Source: Macrostomum hystrix (taxonomy: Eukaryota > Platyhelminthes > Macrostomidae). From it: a stretch of 64,000 nucleotides of DNA. Below, one piece after another: positions 32,145 through 43,754 of the stretch. The stretch covers positions 15,245,001-15,309,000 of the forward strand of contig CATNEN010000001.1 of assembly GCA_950097015.1 (NCBI GenBank). Reading direction: 5' to 3'. Made by a program: the position numbers and the translations under genes. Below the pieces are notes generated by a model, which was given only the letters and a program-made list of their open reading frames with translations, had not been told where the DNA came from and ran no database searches. Each line of letters begins with the position of its first letter. Position 1 is the stretch's first letter.

Positions 32145-35100
32145 ATTCCAACTTGTCTCAGTTCAAGGCTTCCATTGATTCCAGTGAATGAGCCGCTACA
32201 GTACTCCCCTGTACAGGTTTTTTAAGCAATTTTAGTCATAGAATTTTTTCTCGTCTGAAGATAAAAAGAGAAGAACCACCTGTTAGACTGTTAGACAGAA
32301 GACCCAACTGTTAATCTGTTAGACAGAAGACCCACCTGTTAGACTGTTAGACAGAAGACCCACTTGTTAGACTGTTAGACAGAAGACCCACTTGTTAGAC
32401 TGTTAGACAGAAGACCCACCTGTTAGACTGTTAGACAGAAGACCCACCTGTTAGACTGTTAGACAGAAGACCCACCTGTTAGACTGTTAGACAGAAGACT
32501 CGCCTGTTAGACTGTTAGACAGAATTCCCATCTGTTAGACAGAAGACCCACCTGTTAGACTGTTAGACTGATAGACTGTTAGACAGAAGACCCACCTGTT
32601 AGACTGTTAGACTGATAGACTGTTAGACAGAAGACCCATCTGTTAGACAGAAGACCCACCTGTTAGACTGTTAGACTGATAGACTGTTAGACAGAAGACC
32701 CACCTGTTAGACTGTTAGACTGATAGACTGTTAGACAGAAGACCCACCTGTTAGACTGTTAGACTGTTAGACTGTTAGACAGAAGACCCACCTGTTAGAC
32801 TGTTAGAAGGTAAACTAGGATAGGATTGCATGATTTGAAACAAGAAGGATGAAGCCAATTGAGTCGCTAGATGCGGGTGTGAGTATTACTCACTGCAGTC
32901 GGCAGCGCAGAGCAGTGCCATGTAGGCCCTGCGAAACTGTCTATTGTACAAGCCGTAGATTAAACAGTTCAGAGAAGAGTTCAGATGGCACAGCAGCACA
33001 GAGAAGGCGTGCAGCATGACTGGCAGGGTGTCGTTGGAGTCAGCAAGAATCACCGTAGCGTAGGGAATCCAGCACACTGCGTAGGTGACAAAAATCACAA
33101 AGAATGTCTTCAACATTTTTGTCTCCTTCCGTTGGCGCCGCCTCTGTTCCATTGTGATCAACTCCAGCTGACGATGGTTGGTTCTGACGAAGGCGTAGAT
33201 TCTAGCGTAGGACGCTGCGATGAGCAATAGTGGCGCATAGATGCCGCAGATGGCAAAGAATATGGTGTAGCTGCGACTGGCTAGACGATCGTAGGTGCAC
33301 AATGACTGCTTCTTGTCGAAGCTGAACCCGCCCCAGCCGAAGAAGTTCGGCAATACTTCAAAATGGTGATCGTTTTTTGTCTTGGGTTACTGGCGACGAA
33401 AACACGTGTCTAACAGGTGGGATCGTGTGTCTAACAGGTGGGATCGTGTGTCTAACAGGTGGGATCGTGTGTCTAACAGGTGGATTGTATTGTGTGTCTA
33501 ACAGGTTGAATCGTATATCTAACAGGTGGGATCGTGTGTCTAACAGGTGCATTGTATTGTGTGTCTAACAGGTTGAATCGTATGTCTAACAGGTGGGATC
33601 GTGTGTCTAACAGGTTGGATCGTGTGTCTAACAGGTTGGATCGTGTGTCTAACAGGTGGATTGTATTGTGTGTCTAACAGGTTGAATCGTATATCTAACA
33701 GGTGGGATCGTGTGTCTAACAGGTGGGATCGTGTGTCTAACAGGTGGGATCGTGTGTCTAACAGGTGGATTGTATTGTGTGTCTAACAGGTTGAATCGTA
33801 TATCTAACAGGTGGGATCGTGTGTCTAACAGGTTGGATCGTGTGTCTAACAGGTGCATTGTATTGTGTGTCTAACAGGTTGAATCGTATGTCTAACAGGT
33901 GGGATCGTGTGTCTAACAGGTTGGATCGTGTGTCTAACAGGTTGGATCGTGTGTCTAACAGGTGGATTGTATTGTGTGTCTAACAGGTTGAATCGTATAT
34001 CTAACAGGTGGGATCGTGTGTCTAACAGGTTGGATCGTGTGTCTAACAGGTGGATTGTATTGTGTGTCTAACAGGTTGAATCGTATATCTAACAGGTGGG
34101 ATCGTGTGTCTAACAGGTTGGATCGTGTGTCTAACAGGTTGGATCGTGTGTCTAACAGGTGCATTGTATTGTGTGTCTAACAGGTTGAATCGTATGTCTA
34201 ACAGGTGGGATCGTGTGTCTAACAGGTGGGATCGTGTGTCTAACAGGTGCATTGTATTGTGTGTCTAACAGGTGGGATCGTGTGTCTAACAGGTGGGATC
34301 GTGTGTCTAACAGCTGGATTGTATTGTGTGTCTAACAGGTTGAATCGTATATCTAACAGGTGGGATCGTGTGTCTAACAGGTTGGATCGTGTGTCTCACA
34401 GGTTGGATCGAGTGTCTAACAGGTTGGATCGTGTGTCTAACAGGTTGGATCGAGTGTCTAACAGGTTGGATCGTGTGTCTAACAGGTTGGATCGAGTGTC
34501 TAACAGGTTGGATCGTGTGTCTAACAGGTTGGATCGTGTGTCTAACAGGTTGGATCGAGTGTCTAACAGGTTGGATCGAGTGTCTAACAGGTTGGATCGT
34601 GTGTCTAACAGGTTGGATCGAGTGTCTAACAGGTTGGATCGTGTGTCTAACAGGTTGGATCGTGTGTCTAACAGGTTGGATCGAGTGTCTAACAGGTTGG
34701 ATCGAGTGTCTAACAGGTTGGATCGTGTGTCTAACAGGTTGGATCGTGTGTCTAACAGGTTGGATCGTGTGTCTAACAGGTTGGATCGAGTGTCTAACAG
34801 GTTGGATCGTGTGTCTAACAGGTGGGATCGTGTGTCTAACAGGTTGGATCGTGTGTCTAACAGGTGGGATCGTGTATCTAACAGGTGGGATCGTGTCTCT
34901 AACAGGTGGTATTGAGTGTCTAATAGGTGAGATTTTTTGTCTTTCAGGTGGAATTTTGTGTGTAACAGCTGGGATCATGTGTCTAACAGGTTGGATCATA
35001 TGTCTAACAGTTGGTATCATGTGCATAACAGGTGGGATCGTGTGTATAACAGGTGGGATAATTTTTTCATATAACATCGAGGTTTCTGTGACTTAAAAAA

Positions 35101-38100
35101 GGTGATGTGTCTAACTTTCTAAATTTAGTACTCTTAGTGAAGCAAAGTACCATGATTATTTAACAGCTAGTGGGCTACTGTAACGTTGCGCTAGAAGACA
35201 CTGCAGAATGTCTCTCTGCACGACCTTCTGTTTCAACACTTTTAGAATAAAATGATGCTATTCGCCAAGCCAGTGTGGTTGAATGGGGTGGTGGGTGCAA
35301 TCAGAGAGTGGCTGAATGGGGTGGTGGGTGTTATCAGTGAGTGGCTGAATGGGGTGGTGGGTGCAATCAGTGAGGCTAGAGTGGCTGAATGGGGTGGTGG
35401 GTGCAATCAGTGAGGCTAGAGTGGCTGAATGGGGTGGTGGGTGTTATCAGTGAGTGGCTGAATGGGGGGTGTGGGTGCAATCAGTGAGGCTAGAGTGGCT
35501 GAATGGGGGGTGTGGGTGCAATCAGTGAGGCTAGAGTGGCTGAATGGGGTGGTGGGTGTTATCAGTGAGTGGCTGAATGGGGGGTGTGGGTGCAATCAGT
35601 GAGGCTAGAGTGGCTGAATGGGGGGTGTGGGTGCAATCAGTGAGGCTAGAGTGGCTGAATGGGGTGGTGGGCGCAGTCAGTGAGGCTAGAGTGGCTGAAT
35701 GGGGTGGTGGGTGTTATCAGTGAGTGGCTGAATGGGGTGGTGGGTGCAATCAGTGAGGCTAGAGTGGCTGAATGGGGTGGTGGGTGCAATCAGTGAGGCT
35801 AGAGTGGCTGAATGGGGTGGTGGGTGCAATCAGTGAGGCTAGAGTGACTGAATGGGGTGGTGGGTGCAGTCAGTGAGGCTAGAGTGACTGAATGGGGTGG
35901 TGGGTGCAGTCAGTGAGGCTAGAGTGACTGAATGGGGTGGTGGGTGCAGTCAGTGAGGCTAGAGTGACTGAATGGGGTGGTGGGTGTTATCAGTGAGTGG
36001 CTGAATGGGGTGGTGGGTGCAATCAGAGAGTGGCTGAATGGGGTGGTGGGTGCAATCAGAGAGTGGCCGAATGGGGTGGTGGGTGCTATCAGAGAGTAGC
36101 TGAATGGGGTGGTGGGTGCTATCAGAGAGTAGCTGAATGGTGTGTGCTCACCGAAAGCAAAGCTGAGAAGCCAGAGGCCAGCACACGCCGCATTTGTGGA
36201 TCGCTGGCTAAAGAGCTTGTCGTATTTATCGCTGCGGCAAATGAACACGTATCGATTAAAGGCCACTGAGCCGATATTGAGCAGTGAGCACAGGCAGGCA
36301 GTCAGGCAGATACAGCCAGTGACTCGGCAAAGAGAAGGCTGCTCTCTGAAGAGCAGTTCTCCGTTAAATAGGCCTGCGTGGTAATGAGTGTCGTTTTTGT
36401 TTATGATTTTAGATCCAAACAGATTAACGATAACCCCATTAGATTTCCGGAAACTAAAAGAGAAATCGTTAAAGCGACAGAGAGTGTTAAGAAAAGTAGA
36501 ATCCGGGTCTGAGGGGTGAAGTGAGAGGTAGAGTGAGAGGTAGATTGAGAGGTAGAGTGAGAGGTAAAGTGAGGGTAGAGTGAGAGGTAGAGTGAGGGTA
36601 GAGCGAGATGTAGATTGAGAGGTAGAGTGAGAGGTAGAGTGAGAGGTAGAGTGAGAGGTAGAGTGAGGGTAGAGTGAGGGTAGAGTGAGAGGTAGAGTGA
36701 GAGGTAGAGTGAGAGGTAGAGTGAAGGTAGAGTGAGAGGTAGAGTGAGGGTAGAGTGAGAGGTAGAGTGAGGGTAGAGTGAGAGGTAGAGTGAGAGGTAG
36801 AGTGAGAGGTAGAGTGAGAGGTAGAGTGAGGGTAGAGTGAGAGGTAGAGTGAGAGGTAGAGTGAGAGGTAGAGTGAGGGTAGAGTGAGAGGGAGAGTGAG
36901 GGTAGAGTGAGAGGTAGAGTGAGAGGTAGAGTGAGGGTAGAGTGAGAGGGAGAGTGAGGGTAGAGTGAGAGGTAGAGTGAGAGGTAGAGTGAGAGGTAGA
37001 GTGAGAGGTAGAGTGAGGGTAGAGTGAGAGGTAGAGTGAGAGGTAGAGTGAGAGGTAGAGTGAGAGGTAGAGTGAGGGTAGAGAGTGAGGGTAGAGTGAG
37101 AGGTAGAGTGAGAGGTAGAGTGAGGGTAGAGTGAGAGGGAGAGTGAGGGTAGAGTGAGAGGTAGAGTGAGAGGTAGAGTGAGGGGCAGAGAAATTGGAAG
37201 AGTAAGTCTGATAGTCATCCGTTTTTCAGTTTATTTCCAGTTTCCCAACTCAAAGCCTCACTATCGACTGTCTCAATCCTTAGGGTTCTACTCACCAACA
37301 ATGTTCATCGGAATGATGAAGCCAGTCACAGTGAGATCAGCGATAGCCAGATTGACAATGAACGCATTGCCGCATGTTTGCAGAGACTGCGAAATTTTAT
37401 TTAGCAATTATATTTTGTTCATTTTACTCGGTAATTACTCGTACTTGACAAGACTCATAGCTAGCGAGCTTAAAACGTACCTTGATGATGAGAACACTGG
37501 CTATTACCAACAGGTTGCCAACAGTGCCAAAGAGGGCCGATAGGAATAGACAGATGACGTAGACTGCAATTTTTGGGTACAGTTTATAACAAATAATAGC
37601 GCTGAAAAGCTGAAAATTACTGCGACATCTGCCTAACAGGTGTCCTCCTGTCTAACAGGTAATCCTTCTGTCTAACAGGTAATACTTCTGCCTAACAGGT
37701 GATCCTTCTGTCTAACAGGTAATCCTCCGTCTTACAGGTAATCCTTCTGTCTAACAGGTAATCCTTCTGTCTAACAGGTAATCCTTCTGTCTAACAGGTA
37801 ATCCTTCTGTCTAACAGGTAATCCTTCTGTCTAACAGGTAATCCTTCTGTCTAACAGGTAATCCTTCTGTCTAACAGGTGGGTCTTCTGTCTAACAGGTA
37901 ATCCTTCTGTCTAACAGGTGATCCTTCTGTCTAACAGGTGGGTCTTCTGCCTAACAGGTGATCCTCCTGTCTAACAGGTAATCCTTCTGCCTAACAGGTG
38001 ATCCTCCTGTCTAACAGGTAATCCTTCTGCCTAACAGGTGATCCTTCTGCCTAACAGGTGATCCTTCTGTCTAACAGGTGGGTCTTCTGTCTAACAGGTG

Positions 38101-39916
38101 ATCCTTCTGTCTAACAGGTGGGTCTTCTGTCTAACAGGTGGGTCTTCTGTCTAACAGGTGGGTCTTCTGTCTAACAGGTGGGTCTTTTGCCTAACAGGTA
38201 GGTATTCTGTCTAACAGGTGGGTCTTCTGTCTAACAGGTGGGTCTTCTGTCTAACAGGTAATCCTTCTGTCTAACAGGTAATCCTTCTGTATAACAGGTG
38301 GGTCTTCTGTCTAACAGGTAATCCTTCTGTCTAACAGGTAATCCTTCTGTCTAACAGGTAATCCTTCTGTCTAACAGGTAATCCTTCTGTCTAACAGGTA
38401 ATCCTTCTGTCTAACAGGTAATCCTCCTGCCTAACAGGTGATCCTTCTGTCTAACAGGTAATCCTCCGTCTTACAGGTAATCCTTCTGTCTAACAGGTAA
38501 TCCTCCGTCTTACAGGTAATCCTTCTGTCTAAAAGGTAATCCTTCTGTCTAACAGGTGAGTATTCTGTCTAACAGGTAATCCTTCTGTCTAACAGGTAAT
38601 CCTTCTGTCTAACAGGTGGGTCTTCTGTCTAACAGGTGGGTCTTCTGTCTAAGAAGTAAGTCTTCTGCCTAACAGGTGGGTCTTCTGTCTAACAGGTGGG
38701 TCTTCTGTCTAACAGGTGGGTCTTCTGTCTAACAGGTGGGTCTTCTGTCTAACAGGTGGGTCTTCTGTCTAACAGGTGGGTCTTCTGTCTAACAGGTGGG
38801 TCTTCTGTCTAACAGGTGGGTCTTCTGTCTAACAGATAATGCTTCTGTCTAACAGGTGAATGCAATATCTAACATGTTACCGTAAAAGGACGTGTTAGCA
38901 GTTATCAAAATAAAATACTAATATTCCTAACAGTAATCATATGAATTAGAGGATCTAAAAACTATCAAACCTATCGAAAAAATCAATGCTAAAATTCAAC
39001 TGGAGCAGTCACGCTCATGTCGGCAAGAAAAAAATTCCAAGAAGGCGTTTTTTAATATTTTACTTGTATATCTCACCTCACGCCTCATCTCCTAGTGGCC
39101 CAGCATCACAGAACTCTAATTAAAACAGACCCGACTCAGTTTAACCAATTTTACTATGATCAGCCAAGTTTTTATATCGAAAAATTTCTTAGCCGACTCT
39201 CATTAACGTTATCAATATGATAAACATTTCTACTGTGTCTAACAAGCTGTTCAGCATTGTCAGACTGGTGTCTAACAGGTCAAACACGTTGGTATCTATG
39301 TCTATCAAGTTGGCATCTGTGTCTAACAGGTAGGCATCTGTGTCTAACAGGTAGGCATCTGTGTCTAACAGGTAGGCATCTGTGTCTAACAGGTAGGCAT
39401 CTGTGTCTAAAAGGTAGGCAAATATGTCGAACAGGTAGGCAAATATGTCGAACAGGTAGGCATCTGTGTCTAACAGGTAGGCATCTGTGTCTAACAGGTA
39501 GGCATCTGTGTCTAACAGGTAGGCATATGTGTCTAACAGGTAGGCAAATATGTCGAACAGGTTGGCATCTGAGTCTAACAGGTTGATATGTGTCTAACAG
39601 ATTTGCCTCTGTGTCTAACAGGTAGGCATCTGTGTCTAACAGGTTTGCCTCTGTGTCTAACAGGTTGGCATCTGTGTCTAACAGGTTAGTTTCTGTGTAT
39701 AACAGGTAGGCATCTGTGTCTAACAGTTTGGCATGCACACTTTAACTCACCTGGGAAGTTTCTAACCAACCACAAACCAGCTGCAATAGCGGCCTTCTCA
39801 GTGTCAGTTGTTGATGTCAAATTGATTTCGTCACGCCTACTAGTTGAGGAAGCGGCATCTCTAGGGTCCCACTGAGGTGCTTGTCGCTCGAGTTCAGATA
39901 TGATCCCGAAATCCAT
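31988..39916 (-). CDS. melatonin-receptor-like class A GPCR
   Basis: Six exons with matching phases: 39916-39751, 37563-37481, 37386-37296, 36373-36152, 33355-32894 and 32208-31988, giving 414 aa. TM1 holds GTVGNLLVIASVL and TM2 GNAFIVNLAIADL. The end of TM3 is FNRYVFICRSDKYDKL, with NRY in place of DRY. TM4/ECL2 has VLPNFFGWG and a disulfide Cys in SLCTYDR; TM6 has CWIPY; TM7 has NSSLNCLIYGLYNRQF, NxxxY in place of NPxxY. NRY, ICHSxKYDKL-like and NAIIYG-like variants are hallmarks of melatonin receptors, which usually couple to Gi. An NLT glycosylation site lies in the N-terminus. The last exon encodes a tail with 16 consecutive Gln; the alternative is a stop at 32888-32886 directly after a perfect GTGAGT donor. 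An upstream ATG at 40033 is also in frame. Ligand is unknown. Confidence 0.88.
32096..32143 (-). repeat. (CAG)16 coding for poly-Gln in the GPCR tail
   Basis: Sixteen pure triplets, in frame in the proposed last exon. Confidence 0.9.
32270..32812 (-). repeat. minisatellite in GPCR intron 5
   Basis: Gene-strand unit GTCTAACAGGTGGGTCTTCT plus variable GTCTAACA extensions. The same 20-mer occurs on the opposite strand at 37625-38880 in intron 1. Confidence 0.95.
33403..35065 (+). repeat. 21-bp minisatellite in GPCR intron 4
   Basis: Plus-strand unit GTGTGTCTAACAGGTTGGAT plus C, with GTGGG and GCATTGTATT variants. It is antisense to the gene. Open frames on both strands are periodic and not coding. 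Confidence 0.95.
35268..36142 (-). repeat. 33/40-bp minisatellite in GPCR intron 4, abutting the donor
   Basis: Gene-strand unit contains GCACCCACCACCCCATTCAG. The first, degenerate copy (GAGCACACACCATTCAGC) starts within the exon 4 splice donor GTGAGC. Longer units add CTCTAGCCTCACTGAT. Confidence 0.95.
36505..37190 (+). repeat. 11/12-bp purine-rich minisatellite in GPCR intron 3
   Basis: Units GAGAGGTAGAGT and GAGGGTAGAGT. The minus-strand open frame (Leu/Ser/Thr-rich) is an artefact. Confidence 0.95.
37625..38880 (+). repeat. 20-bp minisatellite in GPCR intron 1 (proximal)
   Basis: Plus-strand unit CTGTCTAACAGGTAATCCTT or CTGTCTAACAGGTGGGTCTT. The second variant is the inverse of the intron 5 array. 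Confidence 0.95.
38881..39235. other. unique part of GPCR intron 1
   Basis: AT-rich spacer between two arrays; nothing else seen. Confidence 0.5.
39236..39735 (+). repeat. 21-bp minisatellite in GPCR intron 1 (distal)
   Basis: Plus-strand unit TGTGTCTAACAGGTAGGCAT plus C. It ends about 15 nt from the exon 1 donor. Confidence 0.95.
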
Positions 39917-40033
39917 AAAATAAACTGTCGATTTGGTTAGAGTTTGTAGAAAAAAGACTAATTTGTGAGGCCTTCGCCATGACAAAGTGTACAACCTATA
40001 TAGTCCTAGCTGCAGACTGTACTTTGTTAACAT

Positions 40034-40414
40034 AGGCTGCTCGAGCCCAACATTATCCCAGCCAATGGAAATGCATCTAGGCGCTTAACAGTGCCTGCTG
40101 CACCTAGGCGTGAAACGTGTATTGCTCAATGGGGTGTGGTCGACAATCGGTTATCAATTTGTTTTACTCCATATAAATATACTGGCTAAAAAAATGTCGC
40201 CCGCTTTAAGAGCTATACAAATAAACATCAAAAGATGTCTGACAGACCAAGGTAAAAGGCTGCATTTCTTGCAAGCAAGGGTGACTGCTTGCAAATGCGC
40301 AGTGACGTTGTAAGGCTTGCCAGTTGGCGTCATTTATTTTACTTAGTACACTCGGTTATTTTTTGATTAGTGCACATTGGAATAGAGATTTCGGGGTTGC
40401 TCTAGATACTCGTA
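40034..40414. other. upstream flank of the GPCR
   Basis: An inverted CCAAT box (GCCAATGGAAA on plus, near 40060) could belong to the promoter. No gene seen. Confidence 0.3.
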
Positions 40415-41130
40415 GTACATAGGGTAGACATTTTTGGGGTTGCTCTACAGAGTACACTGGGGTAGAGATTTTGGTATTGCTCTAGAGTGTACACTGGGGT
40501 AGAGATTTTGGGGTTGCTCTAGAGTGTACATTGGGGTAGAGATTTTGGTATTGCTCTCGAGTGTACATTGGGGTAGAGATTTGTGGGGTTGCTCTAGAGT
40601 ATACATTGGGGTAGAGGTTTGTGGTGTTGCTTTTAGAAAGTACATCGGGGTAGAGATTTTGGTATTGCTCTAGAGTGTACACTGGGGTAGAGATTTTGGG
40701 GTTGCTCTAGAGTGTACATTGGGGTAGAGATTTTGGTATTGCTCTCGAGTGTACATTGGGGTAGAGATTTTGGTATTGCTCTCGAGTGTACATTGGGGTA
40801 GAGATTTGTGGGGTTGCTCTCGAGTGTACATTGGGGTAGAGATTTTGGTATTGCTCTCGAGTGTACATTGGGGTAGAGATTTTGGTATTGCTCTCGAGTG
40901 TACATTGGGGTAGAGATTTTGGTATTGCTCTCGAGTGTACATTGGGGTAGAGATTTGTGGGGTTGCTCTAGAGTATACATTGGGGTAGAGGTTTGTGGTG
41001 TTGCTTTTAGAAAGTACATCGGGGTAGAGATTTTGGTATTGCTCTAGAGTGTACACTGGGGTAGAGATTTTGGGGTTGCTCTAGTGTACATGGGGTAGAG
41101 GTTTGTCGTGTTGCTTTAGAGAGTAGATTG
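40415..41130 (+). repeat. 37-bp minisatellite
   Basis: The unit contains GGGGTAGAGATTTTGGTATT and AGAGTGTACATT. A block of about 390 bp (around 40475-40680) is repeated at 40670-41060. Confidence 0.95.
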
Positions 41131-41844
41131 GGGTGGGTATTTTTGTGTTGGCTTAAGCGAGTCTACATTCGGAATGGAGACTTACATACATTTCCTAAAT
41201 ATAGACACACGCTCTTATAGTCAATATTTTTTGTAAGTATGCTTTGCATAAAATATGTACTATATAATCTGTTTTTCTTTATCGCGGCGGAAGTCGCAAA
41301 CGAGTTTACGGCGTGTCGGCTGTGAATTGTTCAGCAAATGGATTTCGCATTAATCCAACCCAATCTGAGCGCATGGCAGAAAAACTACAACAAAGCACTA
41401 AGTGATAGTTGCTTACTACTCGTTAATGATCGCGATGTCTATCGAATTAGGGCATTCACGCGGAAGCTTTCAGTGTATTATGTATCCAGGATATATAATT
41501 GTCGTGATACTGCTGATTTGCGAATTTGACTCAATACAAGCAATGTCTAATGAGTCCGTGAAATACATTTAATTCAGAGACAATACACACCTTTAGTTCA
41601 AATATTAAAAGTACAGACAAGAAAAAAAGCTTAAGTGAATTTTCTTTCATGAAATGTGTAAGCTCGAGTTTTTTGGTCAAGCGGTGCAAGATAGAGCTGA
41701 AGTGTTGAAAAAAGGTAAAATTTTAATCAGAATATGTTTCATCAATAGTATAGTGAATTCATAATTTTATTGACATACCTTGTAAATTAAGAAATCTACA
41801 AATAATGTATTAAGCAGGTAAGACGAAAATTGGTTTGCTCTAGA
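41131..41844. other. AT-rich intergenic sequence
   Basis: A 63-codon open frame at 41338-41529 has no domain or splice context and is not called. Confidence 0.35.
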
Positions 41845-42590
41845 GCGAGTGTACATTTGGGGGTAGGGAATTGGGGTTGGTCTGGAGAGAGTGTACATTT
41901 GGGGGTAGGGAATTGGGGTTGGTCTGGAGAGAGTGTACATTTGGGGGGTAGGGAAATGAGGTTGGTCTGGAGAGAGTGTACAATTGGGGGTAGGGAAATG
42001 GGGTTGGTCTGGAGAGAGTGTACAATTGGGGGTAGGGAAATGGGGTTGGTCTGGAGAGAGTGTACATTCGGGGTAGGGAATTGGGGTTGGTCTGGAGAGA
42101 GTGTACATTTGGGGGGTAGGGAAATGAGGTTGGTCTGGAGAGAGTGTACAATTGGGCGTAGGGAAATGGGGTTGGTCTGGAGAGAGTGTACATTCGGGGT
42201 AGGGAAATGGGGTTGGTCTGGAGAGAGTGTACAATTGGGGGTAAGGAAATGGGGTTGGTCTGGAGAGAGTGTACATTCGGGGTAGGGAAATGGGGTTGGT
42301 CTGGAGAGAGTGTACATTTGGGGGTAGGGAATTGGGGTTGGTCTGGAGTGTACATTTGGGGGTAGGGAATTGGGGTTGGTCTGGAGAGAGTGTACAATTG
42401 GGGGTAGGGAAATGGGGTTGGTCTGGAGAGAGTGTACATTCGGGGTAGGGAAATGGGGTTGGTCTGGAGAGAGTGTACATTTGGGGGTAAGGAAATGGGG
42501 TTGGTCTGGAGAGAGTGTACATTTGGGGGTAGGGAAATGGGGTTGGTCTGGAGAGAGTGTACATTTGGGGGTAGGGAATTGGGGATAGTT
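41845..42590 (+). repeat. about 42-bp minisatellite
   Basis: The unit contains GGTCTGGAGAGAGTGTACAT and GGGGGTAGGGAA. It shares GAGTGTACATT with the arrays on either side. Confidence 0.95.
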
Positions 42591-43039
42591 AAGAAGAAAC
42601 GCCACAGTGATAGTAGAAATACGATCCGATTTTGAGAATTTTGAGATTTTGAGCAGTTGAAAATCTGACACATGTACACCTTCGACTGCTACGAGAAACC
42701 TACTTAATGAAATTTTGGAGAAAAATGCTTGGAGAAAAAATAAGTTCGGAAAAATTGCATTAGGCGTAAGCAAAGTAATTAACAAAAACCGCTAAAAAAC
42801 AAAGTAAAAAAGACTCGCAAAAGATCTGCACACACCATTAGAAGACAGAATAGTATTTCAATAAGTAAATTTTTTAAGAATCAAGAATAAAATAATCATT
42901 ATTAACAGTCACCAATCGTTCTGCGAAAAATGTTTTAAAATTTGGCTTATGATAAAAGGCCGAGACGGAATGATGAAAGCGTGAATATAGAAGGTTGGCC
43001 ATGGAAGAAAAGATTCTTGAAACAGGATTTGTCAAGACT
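42591..43039. other. intergenic
   Basis: AT-rich; no feature seen. Confidence 0.35.
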
Positions 43040-43640
43040 ACATTCTGGGGAAAGAATTGAGAGTTGGCTAGCAGAGAGTGTACATTGAGGGGAAGGAATT
43101 GAGGGTTGACTAGCAGAGAGTGTACATTGAGGGGACGGAATTGAGGGTTGGCTAGCAGAGAGTGTACATTGAGGGGAAGGAATTGAGGGTTGGCTAGCAG
43201 AGAGTGTACATTGAGGGGAAGGAATTGAGGGTTGGCTAGCAGAGAGTGTACATTGAGGGGAAGGAATTGAGGGTTGGCTAGCAGACAGTGTACATTGAGG
43301 GGAAGGAATTGAGGGTTGGCTAGCAGAGAGTGTACATTGAGGGGAAGGAATTGAGGGTTGGCTAGCAGAGAGTGTACATTGAGGGGAAGGAATTGAGGGT
43401 TGGCTAGCAGAGAGTGTACATTGAGGGGAAGGAATTGAGGGTTGGCTAGCAGAGAGTGTACATTGAGGGGAAGGAATTGAGGGTTGGCTAGCAGAGAGTG
43501 TACATTGAGGGGAAGGAATTGAGGGTTGGCTAGCAGAGAGTGTACATTGAGGGGAAGGAATTGAGGGTTGGCTAGCAGAGAGTGTACATTGAGGGGAAGG
43601 AATTGAGGGTTGGCTAGCAGAGAGTGTACATTGAGGGATG
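43040..43640 (+). repeat. 42-bp minisatellite downstream of FPGS
   Basis: Very homogeneous units containing GGGTTGGCTAGCAGAGAGTG and TACATTGAGGGGAAGGAA. It starts about 115 bp past the FPGS stop codon. The low divergence suggests recent expansion. Confidence 0.95.
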
Positions 43641-43754
43641 TGTATTTAAGACTGGATTACCGGATAGTACAGAGTGCACAGAGTGCATAGACGTTAACTA
43701 AGAGTACATTGATTGTGAAGATGCAGCTAAAAAATAGTTGAATTTTTCAACAGT

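Noticed and set aside
32001-32225. Plus-strand frame with poly-Cys
   Set aside because: It is the antisense reading of the CAG-repeat exon of the GPCR.
33403-35065. Tandem splice sites acting in the GPCR transcript
   Set aside because: The TCTAACAG|GT strings lie on the strand opposite to the gene here, so they cannot act in its pre-mRNA. Only the intron 5 array is in sense orientation.
37625-38880. CRISPR-like regular repeats
   Set aside because: Units are back to back with no unique spacers, in an animal intron, and there are no cas genes.
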